NCBI GenBank assembly: GCA_964019055.1 | Contig: OZ025211.1 | Location: 7,814,400-7,878,399 of the forward strand | Source: Anthopleura xanthogrammica | Taxonomy: Eukaryota; Cnidaria; Anthozoa; Actiniaria; Actiniidae | DNA: 64,000 nucleotides | Direction of reading: 5' to 3' | In this document: in pieces, positions 23,179 through 34,338 of the stretch | How the letters are laid out: the number at the start of each line of letters is the position of its first letter | Position numbering within the stretch: position 1 is the stretch's first letter | Notes under the pieces: model-generated | Databases searched by the model: none | Seen by the model: the letters and a program-made list of their open reading frames with translations, nothing else | What the model was told of the DNA's origin: nothing | Translations under genes and position numbers: made by a program

Positions 23179-26100
23179 TTTTTTAAGAAGGTGTATTGAT
23201 AAAATTTGAAGTTTGAAGTATAATTATCTGCCGTGCCCGAAAAAGCTTAACTTGATTCAAGATATTTCATTTACCGTTCACTAATGATTTCCTTGGCATA
23301 GTTTATAATCTTGTGTATACGCGTAACCATTGTCAGGAAAAAAAACCCACTCTGATAAGACGTCACAGTAAAACAATAGGAGAGACATCTTTATGAAAGA
23401 CATTCACTCTTCTTACTAGTGGAAGAAACTTGCTGTTTGTTCTAGAGTGCCACGGTGACCCGCATAGTGCCAGCTTTAACCACCTACAGTAAACATGCCT
23501 ACTAAAAAGAGTATCTCTCTTTTATTCCCTCCATGATCTCAGTGAATTCTTGACCAATGAAATTCAAGAGCAATGCAATACTATTCTACGTTACTAAATT
23601 TTATTGAACGTCGAAATATTTTTTAATTCAGAGTTAAAACTGCAGACATATGATTACATGAAAACTGAGTTGACTTAAAAAAAACTTTCCGAATAAATTG
23701 AAAAAGAAGTTACTTTTCAAACACCAGAGAAAATTCAAAAAAATTAACTAGGGACCTTAGTATTACAATCGTTAACAAGGCCAAACCTATCTAAAATATA
23801 GTTAGTTCGCCTTTGGCTAATCAGAAAATGTAATGTTTATCCGCGGCTTTTAGTAGTTGAAATATTTAAAAGCCGGAAATGTTGTTTTTGTTTGAAATAT
23901 TAAAAGAAATCTAAAAACTAAAAGAGAAATTCAATTGTTTTTTGATCATCAATCTTCGAGTTATTGATATCGTCAAAAAAATCCAGCTTTTATTGGACTG
24001 AGAGATATGGGCTGTTTGAAAGACAATGGATTGCTTTTAAGGGTGCGGAGAGATTCCACCCGTTCTCAAGATGAGCTTTGAACCTCATAGAAATTGTAGT
24101 AAATTGTACGGATATCCTCCAAAATTGTATTTGAGGGCAGTGAAGCATTCGTATTCTCCATCGCCAGTCTCACAATTCTAATGTTTTGGAAGTACGTTAT
24201 ACATTGATCTTTTTATCGTTTTTCACATAAAGGCGGCGTTAAGTGCTGGACGTATTTTACGTTCACTGATTGCAATTTCATCCAGTGAAAGACAAACGGT
24301 GATATTTAGGTTTATCTTCATCACTTCATCAATAAAAGCTTTCTCCATCACGACGACCCGACCGGAATCAACACAATTTAAACTTTGAGCTAAATTCGGG
24401 ACAATAGCACCTGACATTGTCTAAATAGGAATTTGCACCTTGAACGAGTACGTCAGGAATCTTTCTGCAACTGGGCAAAAAAACCATCTTCAAAGATAAA
24501 AGGTGTCGAGGTTTAGTTTATACAAGCGCCGGTTAGCGAGACATTCCCTAATTTTTTATCAATGAGCTTTCTGAAACTATGTACATATATCTGGAGTTCG
24601 ACAGTTCTCGATAAATTTACTAACACACATGCAAAATGAAATATCCCAACCCCTTGTCAAATGAAATAAGACTCTCTTATGCTTGGTTATTTCGACAATA
24701 ACATGAGCTACAATCAGTGTCAACTTCTTTGTGATTCACCCTCAAGTTTTGGTGAAAATGACTGAAAAAGATATTAAAAAAACTCTTCTCATATGGATTG
24801 GTGTTGACAGAGCGTAGCCTCAGCCCATCACTAACGACTTTTCCTCAAATATAGACGCCAGTTATTTATCAATCATTATTGAATCTAGTTTCGTATTTCC
24901 TCTGTGTGTTCAGATGTTTTGATCCACTTATTCCCTTGCCTCATTAAAACAATTTAAAAAAATTCATTTTCTGTGTTATCTGGCGAACTGTCTGAAAGAA
25001 TACGATTCTGGTATCTGAAGATTGACAAAAAGAAAATCAGTTTTTTTGCCATTCCTGGTTGGTATTTAAGGCAGTTTCTATCACAAGAAGCAGATTGAAG
25101 AAAAGAGGTCTTTGTTTAGCATTTCTTCAATTTCCACAGTCTTTTGTAAACAAGAAATAAGAAATGACATCGCGTATTTGTAGACTGTCGAGGTTTCATA
25201 AGTTATTCGAGAATGATTCTCGTATTTCTGACAGTGGCCTTTCAGCTTGCCATGTTTTTGAGTAGGTACAGGAGAAATTCATGACGCAAAACTCGGATCA
25301 AACATTCTCATAAAAGACGTCCAAGTTAGTGAGACCCACAGCTTTCAGCATACAAAAGCAGACTTCCAAGAAACATAAAGTAACTGAGGAAAAACTCCCG
25401 TAAAAAGCTTGGCGAAAACCGACCAAGGTAGCTAGCTAGTTAATTAATTGGCACGAAAATTCGCTATCAATTATACCAAATTTCAAAAGCATAATCTTCA
25501 AATCGGGTGAGTGAGCTACTTTTGTTCAAGAACACAACAAGGATTACTGAAGATAACTGGTCTTTTATTCCAGTTCATGTTTCGTATCTCTGTAATTCAA
25601 GTTTTTTTTAATTAGATTGTAAAGCCCGGACAATTTCTTCTGCTGCGCACTGGAGTTGTTTCATGCTGTTTTCTCGTCTTATTTTCATAGTAACAAACAT
25701 TTAAAGTTAATTCCTGCCGACAGGTGTTTAGTAGAGCTAGTGAATAGAGTTACAAATGAAAAGGACCCACGATTGTAATTACTGACGCAGCTAGGATCGA
25801 ATCTAATGCATTTTTTTGTTACCATTCATTTGAATGTCCCTGCTTGTTCCATTCTTCTATTATATCATATACGATCTAAATTCCAAACTCTTCTCATATG
25901 CATCATTTGTGAACTAATTTTCCAACCAATGCATGCAATACCCATCGAATTGTTTCAAATATCACCATTTTGTTTTTATTTATTTTTTCTTCTTCTTTCT
26001 TCTTCATGATCAGGAAAACATCGTAATTATCTTGAGAAGATCCAAGTACCTTTTTCAGCATTGATTCTCGCTGGTGGCATCTACACACATGGTGAAGTTC

Positions 26101-26388
26101 CAAACTGAACTGTTCTCGCAGACAGCAAAATAAACAAGGAATATACATACAGTGTGGTATTAGTCGAAGAATATTGTTTCCCAGTGACTGACCATTAACA
26201 AAGGTTCCTCGGAAGATAAAAGCGTGGAACCCATACAAAAACACTGCAGTCACCTAGAAACCCTAACTAGCGGATACAACAAAGGTAGCAGCTCGATTCC
26301 TATTGGATAAAATCATTAATAAGACTTGAAAACAATTCCAAATTGCCTAAACTTTGTTGGGTGATTGAAAAGCAGCATCGTTGACTAT
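23179..26388. other. Intergenic upstream of the first receptor
   Basis: No gene I can support. A minus-strand frame at 24223-24417 (64 aa, starting MSGAIVPNLAQSL) has a protein-like composition and a possible splice acceptor just upstream of it, but no recognised family. A second minus-strand frame at 25903-26253 is likewise unassigned. Confidence 0.4.
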
Positions 26389-26396
26389 TATAAAAG
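26389..26396 (+). promoter_or_regulatory. TATA box of the receptor gene
   Basis: TATAAAAG lies 121 bp upstream of the receptor ATG in otherwise gene-free DNA. Transcription would be expected to start near 26420, giving an unspliced leader of about 90 nt. Inferred from motif and position only. Confidence 0.55.
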
Positions 26397-26509
26397 GCTA
26401 GGAGCGCCCAACCTGGTTCTATTTTATCCTGAGCTTGAAGTATCCGCACAAGACGATCATTCAAAACTTGGCTCACATCTTTTGGAACTTGCCTTCGAAG
26501 AAGTAAAAA

Positions 26510-27535
26510 ATGGCCAACAATTCTATGAATGGACCTTCTAATGTCACTGGTTCAGGGCAAATGGAAGAGGGTTATAATGAAGGGACGCTGGACTTGCTGT
26601 ATGACTGCTGCCTTGGTCTCCTAAGTGTTTTGATCATCGTAATTAACATTATGGTACTAATTGTTTTCATCCATAAACCACATCTACGTACCAAGACTAA
26701 CTGTCTCCTTGCTAGTTTGGCAGTAAGTGATTTGGCAATGGGACTGCTTGGAATTCCTTTATATATCTCCTGTGCTGTCACTGGTCTCTCGCCATTATAC
26801 ATAACCTCTGCTGTGATGTATAGATTTGTAGCAGTATCCACGATGCTTCATATTCTGTTCGTCACTATTGAGCGCTACATCTCAATCATACACCCTATGA
26901 GGTACTTGAACATCATCAAAAGGCAACGTCTCTATGCAGTCATAGCCTTTATCTGGCTGTTCTCACTGTTCATCGCTCTCATCCAACTAGCATGGATCGA
27001 TGTTAACGACTTCTGGGCAATTACCGACACAAAAATCAAGGGAGGAATTATCTACCATACTTTTGGAGTCATCGCTTGTTTTGCGGTCCCATTTCTCGTA
27101 ATGGCTTTCATCTATGGACAAATGTTTGCAGTAATCCATCGCCAAGTGGTCGATATTCGCAAACAGCACATCGCCACAGACTCCCAAAACTTCAGTCCTA
27201 TCTATACAGAACTTCGGGCCATCTCAGTCTTCGCTACCATGCTCGGAGTCTTTGCATTTTGCTGGATTACCTGGTATATCTCAATCTTCCAGGAATACTT
27301 TCAGTTCCATCTGGACATTTCTGAAGTTGGTCACATGATCTTTGACTTTCTGCGATTTTGCACGTCGTTCATCAACCCTATGTTGTACACATATCTCAAG
27401 TACGATTTCAAAAATGCTTTTAAGTCAATGTTCAACTGCAAGAAAATACGTTATCGAACCAGTAGCAGCTCCAAAAGTCAAGCTACACAGTTATTCGATA
27501 CTCAATATTCCATGTACGAGGACACAAAATGTTAG
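26510..27535 (+). CDS. Class A (rhodopsin-like) G-protein-coupled receptor, single exon
   Basis: A 341-residue seven-helix plasma-membrane receptor; the ligand is unknown. The N-terminus carries likely N-glycosylation sites (N3, N11). Helices lie at about 30-54, 65-87, 97-122, 142-162, 178-202, 236-260 and 275-296. Class A marks seen are N46 (TM1), LAVSDLA with D74 (TM2), ERY at 121-123 in place of DRY, W149 (TM4), P194 (TM5), FCWITW with W252 (TM6), and NPMLY at 289-293 followed by an amphipathic helix 8 and C310, a possible palmitoylation site. Two features are unusual: the TM3/ECL2 disulfide cysteines are absent, and the TM6 proline after CWx is Thr. Loss of that disulfide is known in the melanocortin/adenosine/lipid receptor group, so an orphan of that kind is plausible, but assignment is not possible by eye. 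The start is the first ATG, in good context (AAAAATGG). The gene is intronless, as is common for invertebrate receptors. Confidence 0.93.
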   Translation: MANNSMNGPSNVTGSGQMEEGYNEGTLDLLYDCCLGLLSVLIIVINIMVLIVFIHKPHLRTKTNCLLASLAVSDLAMGLLGIPLYISCAVTGLSPLYITSAVMYRFVAVSTMLHILFVTIERYISIIHPMRYLNIIKRQRLYAVIAFIWLFSLFIALIQLAWIDVNDFWAITDTKIKGGIIYHTFGVIACFAVPFLVMAFIYGQMFAVIHRQVVDIRKQHIATDSQNFSPIYTELRAISVFATMLGVFAFCWITWYISIFQEYFQFHLDISEVGHMIFDFLRFCTSFINPMLYTYLKYDFKNAFKSMFNCKKIRYRTSSSSKSQATQLFDTQYSMYEDTKC

Positions 27536-28371
27536 ACTTCACAGCTTTATGAATTGATAAAGAACAATTATGCGTTAGCAACATAAATATAGGTATGCCT
27601 ATTGTTTGCAAGTACACTGATGTATATATGTGAATTATAATATAGATATAAAAAGCGCTTTTCTGTTCGAGTAAGTACGATATACACGCACAGCTTTATT
27701 TAAAAAATGGACCTTTACACGTGGATAAAAAAATGCATCGATTTAAAAAAGATATTAGAACTATTATGTGATAAAGCATTATTTTTTTTCCAAGTCAGTA
27801 CCCATAGTAGTAGCATAGGCTATTAAGAAAAAAAGTATCAGTGAAACTTCCCCATAATTTCTTCTCGATATTTCTTGATATATATCTACTCTTGGTTAAA
27901 GTTAACTAAAGGTTAAACGTTCTGATTTATATTTAAATGCATAAGCCAAGCATAAGACATATAGCATGCAGGGAAGCAATTCTTTGAGCTGTTCATCAAT
28001 ATCAAAGTAAAATCCCCAGCATCGAATACAATTAGGATACCAACCAGGAATCGACCAATTTAACTAATTTGGATCGATCAGAAAGCCCGGCACATATATA
28101 TGGTTTCTTTTTTATAGTGGCCGAGATAATATATGATTTCCTTTCTATATTGGCCGAAGATATTTGGTATATGAATACTACTTTTCAATGTGACCCACTT
28201 TTGCTCGCGATCATTTTTTTTAATAGCGGACATAAAATTATTTGTTTGAATACTGTTTTCAATTTGGTCCTCTATACTCGCACTTGTATAGAATTCTTTT
28301 TTTTTCTTAGTGGGCGAGAAAATTCTCTGTATGAGAGAAATTTACAATTTGTCCCAATCATTTACTAGCTC
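27536..28371. other. Intergenic, nothing recognised
   Basis: Likely contains the receptor 3' UTR; no clear AATAAA close to the stop. Degenerate repeats of TATATGATTTCCTTTCTATA type with TGGCCGA occur at about 28095-28320. Confidence 0.45.
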
Positions 28372-28399
28372 ACTACTACTACTGACTACTACTACTACT

Positions 28400-28469
<70 letters not shown>

Positions 28470-28492
28470 TGATCACGACGATGATCACGACA
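28372..28492. repeat. (ACT)n(ACG)n trinucleotide microsatellite
   Basis: ACT units run into about 27 ACG units, ending in GATGATCACGAC variants. The poly-Thr and poly-Val frames are artefacts. The CpG-rich ACG tract is unusual in such AT-rich surroundings. Confidence 0.95.
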
Positions 28493-29182
28493 ATTAACAT
28501 TAACTTTTCTACATTCAACTCTATAGTCGGAAATCGGAGAGGGGAAAAGTGGACTGAGAACCCCCCCAAAAAACCTACAAAAATACAGGGGGAATTTAAT
28601 GTACCAACAAAATGCTAATATTTCTAACTCAACCCAAATACGAGTTTATAATGATAATCAAAATTGCTTTAGGAAAGCTCTTATTGAAAAGCAGGCATTT
28701 ATTGACTATGTTCTAGTGATAGTAGATTACTTTGGCTCATTTTAATATGTTATGGAATATACAGTATTTAGCATCAAGTACACACTCAATACTCCCTTAG
28801 TTGCGGACGTGGGAAAACGAAGACATGAAGTCCGGCGAAGAACAGAAAAATAAAAGTGGCAATTATTTTCTTTTCACGTTTCGGTCGTTAATAAAAGACA
28901 GTATAGATACCCCCTGAGACGATTTAAAAATGTTGAAATTTAATTTGCTTGGCTGCGTGCGTCAGTCTGAGCAAACATGTGCCCACCAACTGTTAATTAA
29001 ACTTTCGCGTATCGCTCATACTCGATAATTATTCATAGTATTGACGCGAATATTCATGTACTGTTACTCAATGTGTCTGAGGAAAATAGATATTAATAAA
29101 TAAGTTCGTAGACAAATATAAAACGAGCGCTATTTGTAGAAATTTTACTTTAAGGTATTTTACGTAAGAGGAAAACCAACAG
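28493..29182. other. Intergenic, nothing recognised
   Basis: No supported gene or clear repeat. Confidence 0.45.
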
Positions 29183-29228
29183 ACTTAGATCAGGCTAGAG
29201 GTTATTTCAGGGATCGGCAAAACATTGA
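29183..29228 (+). repeat. SINE tail fragment
   Basis: GACTTAGATCAGGCTAGAGG then TTATTTCAGGGATCGGCAAA matches the SINE 3' module. It directly abuts the degenerate tandem array. Confidence 0.5.
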
Positions 29229-29905
29229 CGTTCATTGTATATTATATTGGCAATCGCCGAAATAAACCCTTCTAGTACAATAGTCTTCTTAATAAATAAG
29301 CAAAGCCGAGAACGTGCGCAAGGTACTAGATGAAGTGAAAGGTTTCAATACTCTTAATGCGTTCGACAAAACATTTACATCATTTGCAAATTATATTTAC
29401 TACGCACGACAAAATAGCAAAACAAAATCAAAGGCAATCGCCAAAATAAACCCTTCTTGTATCAGAGTTTTTTTAAATAAGCAAAGCGCATTCGACAAAA
29501 CATTTACGTTATTCATATTGGCTGCGCACGCCAATAAAGCAAAAATATAGCAAAAGTTCCAGGTTAATCACCAAAAAACCCTAGTATCAGAGTTTTTCTT
29601 TTAAGTAAAAAAACCCGAGAGCATGCGCAAAGTTTTTCATGCATGTCTCAACGCATTGGACAAAGCATTTGCGTTATTTGTAAACTATATTAGATGCGCA
29701 CGGCAATATAGCATAAAAAATGCAACAAAATTCAATTATCAAATAGAAAAAAGAAAAAACCCATGAACCTTCGCATAGTTTTAATCGACGGGTTGGAAGT
29801 CAATGTTCGATAAAATATCGACGTTCACTGTATATTATATTTGTAGTGCACATCAATATAGCAAAAAATTTCAAAGTCAATCACCAAAAAAAGAGCATGA
29901 GCCTT
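29229..29905. repeat. Degenerate tandem array, unit about 150-200 bp
   Basis: At least four diverged units each contain CGACAAAACATTTACGTTAT-like, GCGCACG-CAATATAGCAAAA-like and CAATCGCCAAAATAAACCCT-like blocks, plus a short AGAGCATGCGCAAAG block. Unit lengths vary through indels. It resembles an old satellite or internally repeated element, with no coding capacity. Confidence 0.7.
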
Positions 29906-30985
29906 TGATGGAGTTTCGTGTCTCTGCGCGTCGTTCACTACGGGGTTCCTTATAGGTATTCATTAAAAGCAAGCTTTTGGAACCAAGCACAGCAAGATAT
30001 CTACTTCCTTAATTTAGTGTAGTTATACTTGTGCGTATATCAGTAATGCGATCTGTTTTGATGACCTTATAAACACGTTTATCTATAGGAAGCCCAAGCA
30101 ATGTTTTTGTACCTTATTACAAAGGAATGTTTGTGGAATTATGTATCGTAGGAGAAAGGCTAAACTTCTATTCGATCTGTGAGTTAGCCTTGCCCTGACT
30201 TGGATCAGCCCAATATTGTTTTAGCGTTCGATAAATGAATATGAGAATATTTTTACAAATATCCATTAAAAAATTCTAAATCATTAAAATCCTCTACACC
30301 GCAGTTTGCTGCAAATATATGCACATCTACACTACATTCAAATATTTTGCCGTACACGAACAAAATCTAACTTGATGGCTTTTGATGGGTAATGATAGTG
30401 GGAGAACCCGGAAATCCCTGATTGTGCTGATGACAAGTGGAAGAACACGACAGAAAAAACTTAATAGACATTCCAATTTCAGGACATGTGCCATTACCTT
30501 GAACATGATTCCCTTGTTCGGCTGTAAGCATTGAGAAGATGAATGATCACGAATATCACTGAAGAATCTTAGACTAAGGGGATAATGGTCTGAATTGGAA
30601 AAAAATAACACTCATGCAGAAATGAGTTTCTTTGAAGTTGATCACCCCAAAGAAAATGAATGCACAAACCCTCAGAGCCCACAGAGGGTGGTATTATTAG
30701 TATGTATGCTCTAAGTCCGTCATTTTTTCTTAGTCCGTACCATGCGCATTAGTATTCTTTTTTCATGCGCTCTAGTGTTTCATTTTTTCGTTGTAATACA
30801 TCTGTCATCATTCGTCCGTTCATCAAGACATTCCTCATTTTCTTAGCTTTCTTGTTCTTTTAAGAACACTTAAAAGCACTGCGCCAACTTGATGCTTTTC
30901 CCTGCTATGCTGTTCTATTACTTTCTTATTATGATTACTTGTCAGTCGAAGCACTTTGGGTCAACGAAGATCACATCCTACGTAA
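29906..30985. other. Intergenic, with a SINE tail fragment at about 30165-30240
   Basis: Around 30170, ATTCGATCTGTGAGTTAGCC, TTGGATCAGCCCAAT and TTCGATAAAT form another head-less copy of the SINE 3' module. No gene seen. Confidence 0.5.
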
Positions 30986-31191
30986 GGTACTCTGATCTGT
31001 CGTGTCTACGAAGATGGCGTGTACTAGCAGTCTGAATAAAGTGGTCGCAGGTGCTTTGATAGATCATGCAACCGGATTTCATCACCAAGGTACTCTGTCG
31101 GCGTGTCTAAGAAGGTGGCGCGTGTACTATCAATCTGAATAAAGTGGTCGCAGGTGCTTTGATAGATCAAGCAAACCGATATCATAAGCTC
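30986..31191 (+). repeat. 103-bp direct tandem duplication
   Basis: Both units run GGTACTCTG, CGTGTCTA, then TCTGAATAAAGTGGTCGCAG, GTGCTTTGATAGATCA and GCAA-CCG. They are about 85-90% alike, which suggests a relatively recent duplication. Confidence 0.9.
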
Positions 31192-31622
31192 GATAAGTCT
31201 CATTCCTGCGCGTCTTATCTTACATATCATTCCCTCGAATATTCATTCTACAAGCACAATTCAGTTACATCAAGAGAGCATGATAAATAGGCGAAAATTC
31301 GGAGAAATGTTAACCGCGACGATCGTCATTAAGAATTTCCTGGGGCACTTGATCTGAGTCAGCAATTAGTAATTAAAGATTTACGCCTATGATGAGAAAT
31401 AGCATGTAAATAGCTTTTTAACGGTTGAAACATCTTTGTTTGTGAGTTATGCATGAAATTTCATGGTAGGAAAAACGAGGAAATGTCCTGTCATTATCCG
31501 AAATAAGGTCGAAAGTCGAAATGAGAACGCACTGGGCTAAATGATATCGATTGATAAAAAAAGAACGAAAACCACATTGATAAACTATAGAAGAATGAGT
31601 AGCATGGTTCTATAAATTGGTG
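31192..31622. other. Intergenic, nothing recognised
   Basis: No gene or repeat structure seen. Confidence 0.45.
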
Positions 31623-31780
31623 AAGTAGATGGAAAACACTTATTTCCATAGCCCAAACTGCCCTTCATCGAGAAAGGACTGGAATCGATTCTAGGGTTGG
31701 TTAGGTTTAGGGTAAGGTTTAGGGTTAGATTCCAGTCCTCTCTCGACAAAGGCATTTGGGCTATGGAAACAAGTATCTAC
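31623..31780. mobile_element. Foldback element with TTAGGG-like core
   Basis: The left arm (AGTAGATGG, ATTTCCATAGCCCAAA, GAAAGGACTGGAATC) pairs with the right arm (GATTCCAGTCCTC, TTTGGGCTATGGAAAC, GTATCTAC). The loop at 31691-31728 consists of TTAGGGT/TTAGGTT units resembling the animal telomere hexamer. No coding content. Confidence 0.8.
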
Positions 31781-34252
31781 CGAAGTAGATGATCGACTGG
31801 AAAGCTTTGCGCAAACGCAAATTTGTATCTTTATTGATTTATTGATATAAAATATTGGCATATTTTAGCATTTTTCACAAAAAAGGTACTTCCAAAAGGT
31901 ACTTATTGTTACGACTTTTCGACTTCTATCGCACACCATCACCGCACCAACGCATCTTCTAGTAGCTCAATCTTGTTTAATTTACATCGACATTAATAGT
32001 AATCTGTTATTTGGGTTATAAAATTGCCTTATATTAACTCACCTCCCTCGAAGATAAAATTGTTTCTAGTTTTAATAACATTTTCTTGTATCAACTGTGC
32101 ACTTTAGGGCACTGACAATATTTATGAATGACGTAGGAAAAAGTAATTTATAATGGCGTGGAAATTAGATGAAGTTGGCAGGTTTCAGTTGTTAAGTCAG
32201 CTAAATGGCTTAAGTAATACATATCCCCAAAGATCATGAGCCTACTCAACTTCATTTTCACCTAAAATATTACGGCAAATTACAAATATTCTAGCGGTAT
32301 ATAATAACAGAATCAGGACGAATATACTTTTTATTCACCCATGTGAAAGTAAAGTCAATACCTGGAATATATTTAATCAATATTTATAAGAAAAACTAAA
32401 GGCTGTAGACAGAATTTCTAGATCAAAAAGCACTATGTTTATTGTCGATAAAATGGAAATTACGAAGTAGCTAAGTTTAATTTAATTCCATCAGGTTAGC
32501 AACCAACCGAGATGAAAATTTTCACACCTCGAAAAAAAACTTCTAATATAACTTTACTTTACTATTCATTTAAAAAAGTAATAAGACTTTTACCCTTTCA
32601 ATTATCACCTGTCTTTTTATGAATATTTACTGTTTTTTAATACAGCGAAAAAGTAAGAAAATAATCATATATAGGCTTTTAAAAGTAAGGAAATAGTCAG
32701 TTAGTTCGGCCAGCGCGGATGTGAGGTGAAAAGTGAGCGGAATTGAAACTAAAATGCCATAAAATCGAAATAAATATTCTAAGTTTTATAGAAATTCTTA
32801 ATTGATATTTCAAAAGCTAAAATTCAGTTGGTTTGATGAGGATCAACAGTCCAAAGTTGGCTTAGATGATGATCCAAGGTAGATAAATCAAATTCTTTTT
32901 TTGGTATGGTATCATCTAATGTTGAATAAGCGTTAATGTATCATGCGGTTTTGGTCTACCAACCATTTTGGGCAGTCGATAGGCAACTACAGTAGCAGTG
33001 TAATTTTCCTGTCACTTTTCTTCTCTTGTTTGAATCAGTTCCAATGAAAACTGACATCAAATAAATTCGCTAACGTCAAACTCAATAATATTGTATCTTC
33101 TGCATACTAACCTTCTGATTACAAGAAAAAATTTTCACCAGTGGATGATAATACTTAAACTCAAGGTCGTAGCCACCAGTGCACTGCTGATTTGTTCCGG
33201 TTTAATTTTGACTGGAACACCTTTTACCGTCAGAAACATTCTTACCCCTCGAAATATTTATTACACAACTGAATAATAATTAAAAAAAAAAGAACCGCAC
33301 TGTCCAAATAGTGGCTACGGCCACGAAATTGGAAAGGCAACTTACCTGGAATGTGTCCATGAATTTCCTAACTGGGAGAGAAAAACGGACAAGTAGTTGT
33401 TTCAAAGTGACTTGTCAAGCGGCTGGTTTCAAGCTACAAAGCAAAAGTACTAAATATTCCAGCGACTGACGACTCTACTGTCGATGCACACGATGATGAT
33501 GTTAAATAATCGGAGCTAAGCTAGCTGCGAGAATACTGAACGGGTGTGTCATAATAGGCCTCAGTAAATTGAACAAAACTCGTTAGTTTGAAGTCAAATA
33601 TACCTTTTGCAAGTTTATGTGGCTATAGTGATCGCCATCTGGTTACAACCAATAACATGCTACTGTTACGAATGATATTATTAGCTATTATTATATACGG
33701 TGCACGGTCACTAAGTCGGTCATATATTTGGAGTACTAGTTTGATTAATGGGTGCGTCTATCGTCAAAATCGATACATTATATATTCTGTCAACTTTAAT
33801 GTATTTTGGCACAAAATGTTCTGTGATATGGTTAATTTTAATCATTTTTTTTTCACGCGAAACGTTTGCCAAAATACTCATTTAAATACATCGATGTAAT
33901 ATTTAGATTTTTTAGTAGATAAGATTTAGCATCAGTCAGACGGCAGGCTGCACGATACTGTCACGTTATGGAAAGCTTCCTTTTTAACTGATCGCGGGCG
34001 CTAGAGCGCATGTTACGTTGGCTATATTTGAGGGAGGCGCTTTGAAGGAGGCAAAAAATCTAGACATCTAGGAGATAACCGAGATCACTGATAAAGCAGT
34101 GATAGCTCTTAATTTTGAAAATTATTACAAAATTAATATAGTACAATGTATTTAGTGGAGAAACATTCTCATTCATTTACATTCACGATAGTGCGCGAGG
34201 AGGTCTGGGTCTAGTCCCAGTATTTCGGAATTTTTAAAGGCCTGGTTACGAA
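31781..34252. other. Intergenic upstream of SNIP1
   Basis: AT-rich sequence with no supported gene. Small open frames at 33091 and 33588 lack motifs. Confidence 0.5.
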
Positions 34253-34259
34253 TTACAAA

Positions 34260-34280
34260 ATGGCGGCGGAGAAGAAGTGA
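34260..34280 (+). promoter_or_regulatory. 6-codon upstream ORF with YY1-like motif, SNIP1 leader
   Basis: ACAAAATGGCGGC gives ATG-GCG-GCG-GAG-AAG-AAG-TGA, ending 58 nt before the SNIP1 start. AAnATGGCGGC is the core of the YY1 element common at metazoan housekeeping promoters, so the motif may mark the transcription start region as well as a short uORF. Both readings are inference. Confidence 0.5.
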
Positions 34281-34338
34281 CAGAAGTGAGTTTTGTCAAG
34301 TTTGATAAAAAGTTGTTCAAAAAACCCCACATAACATT

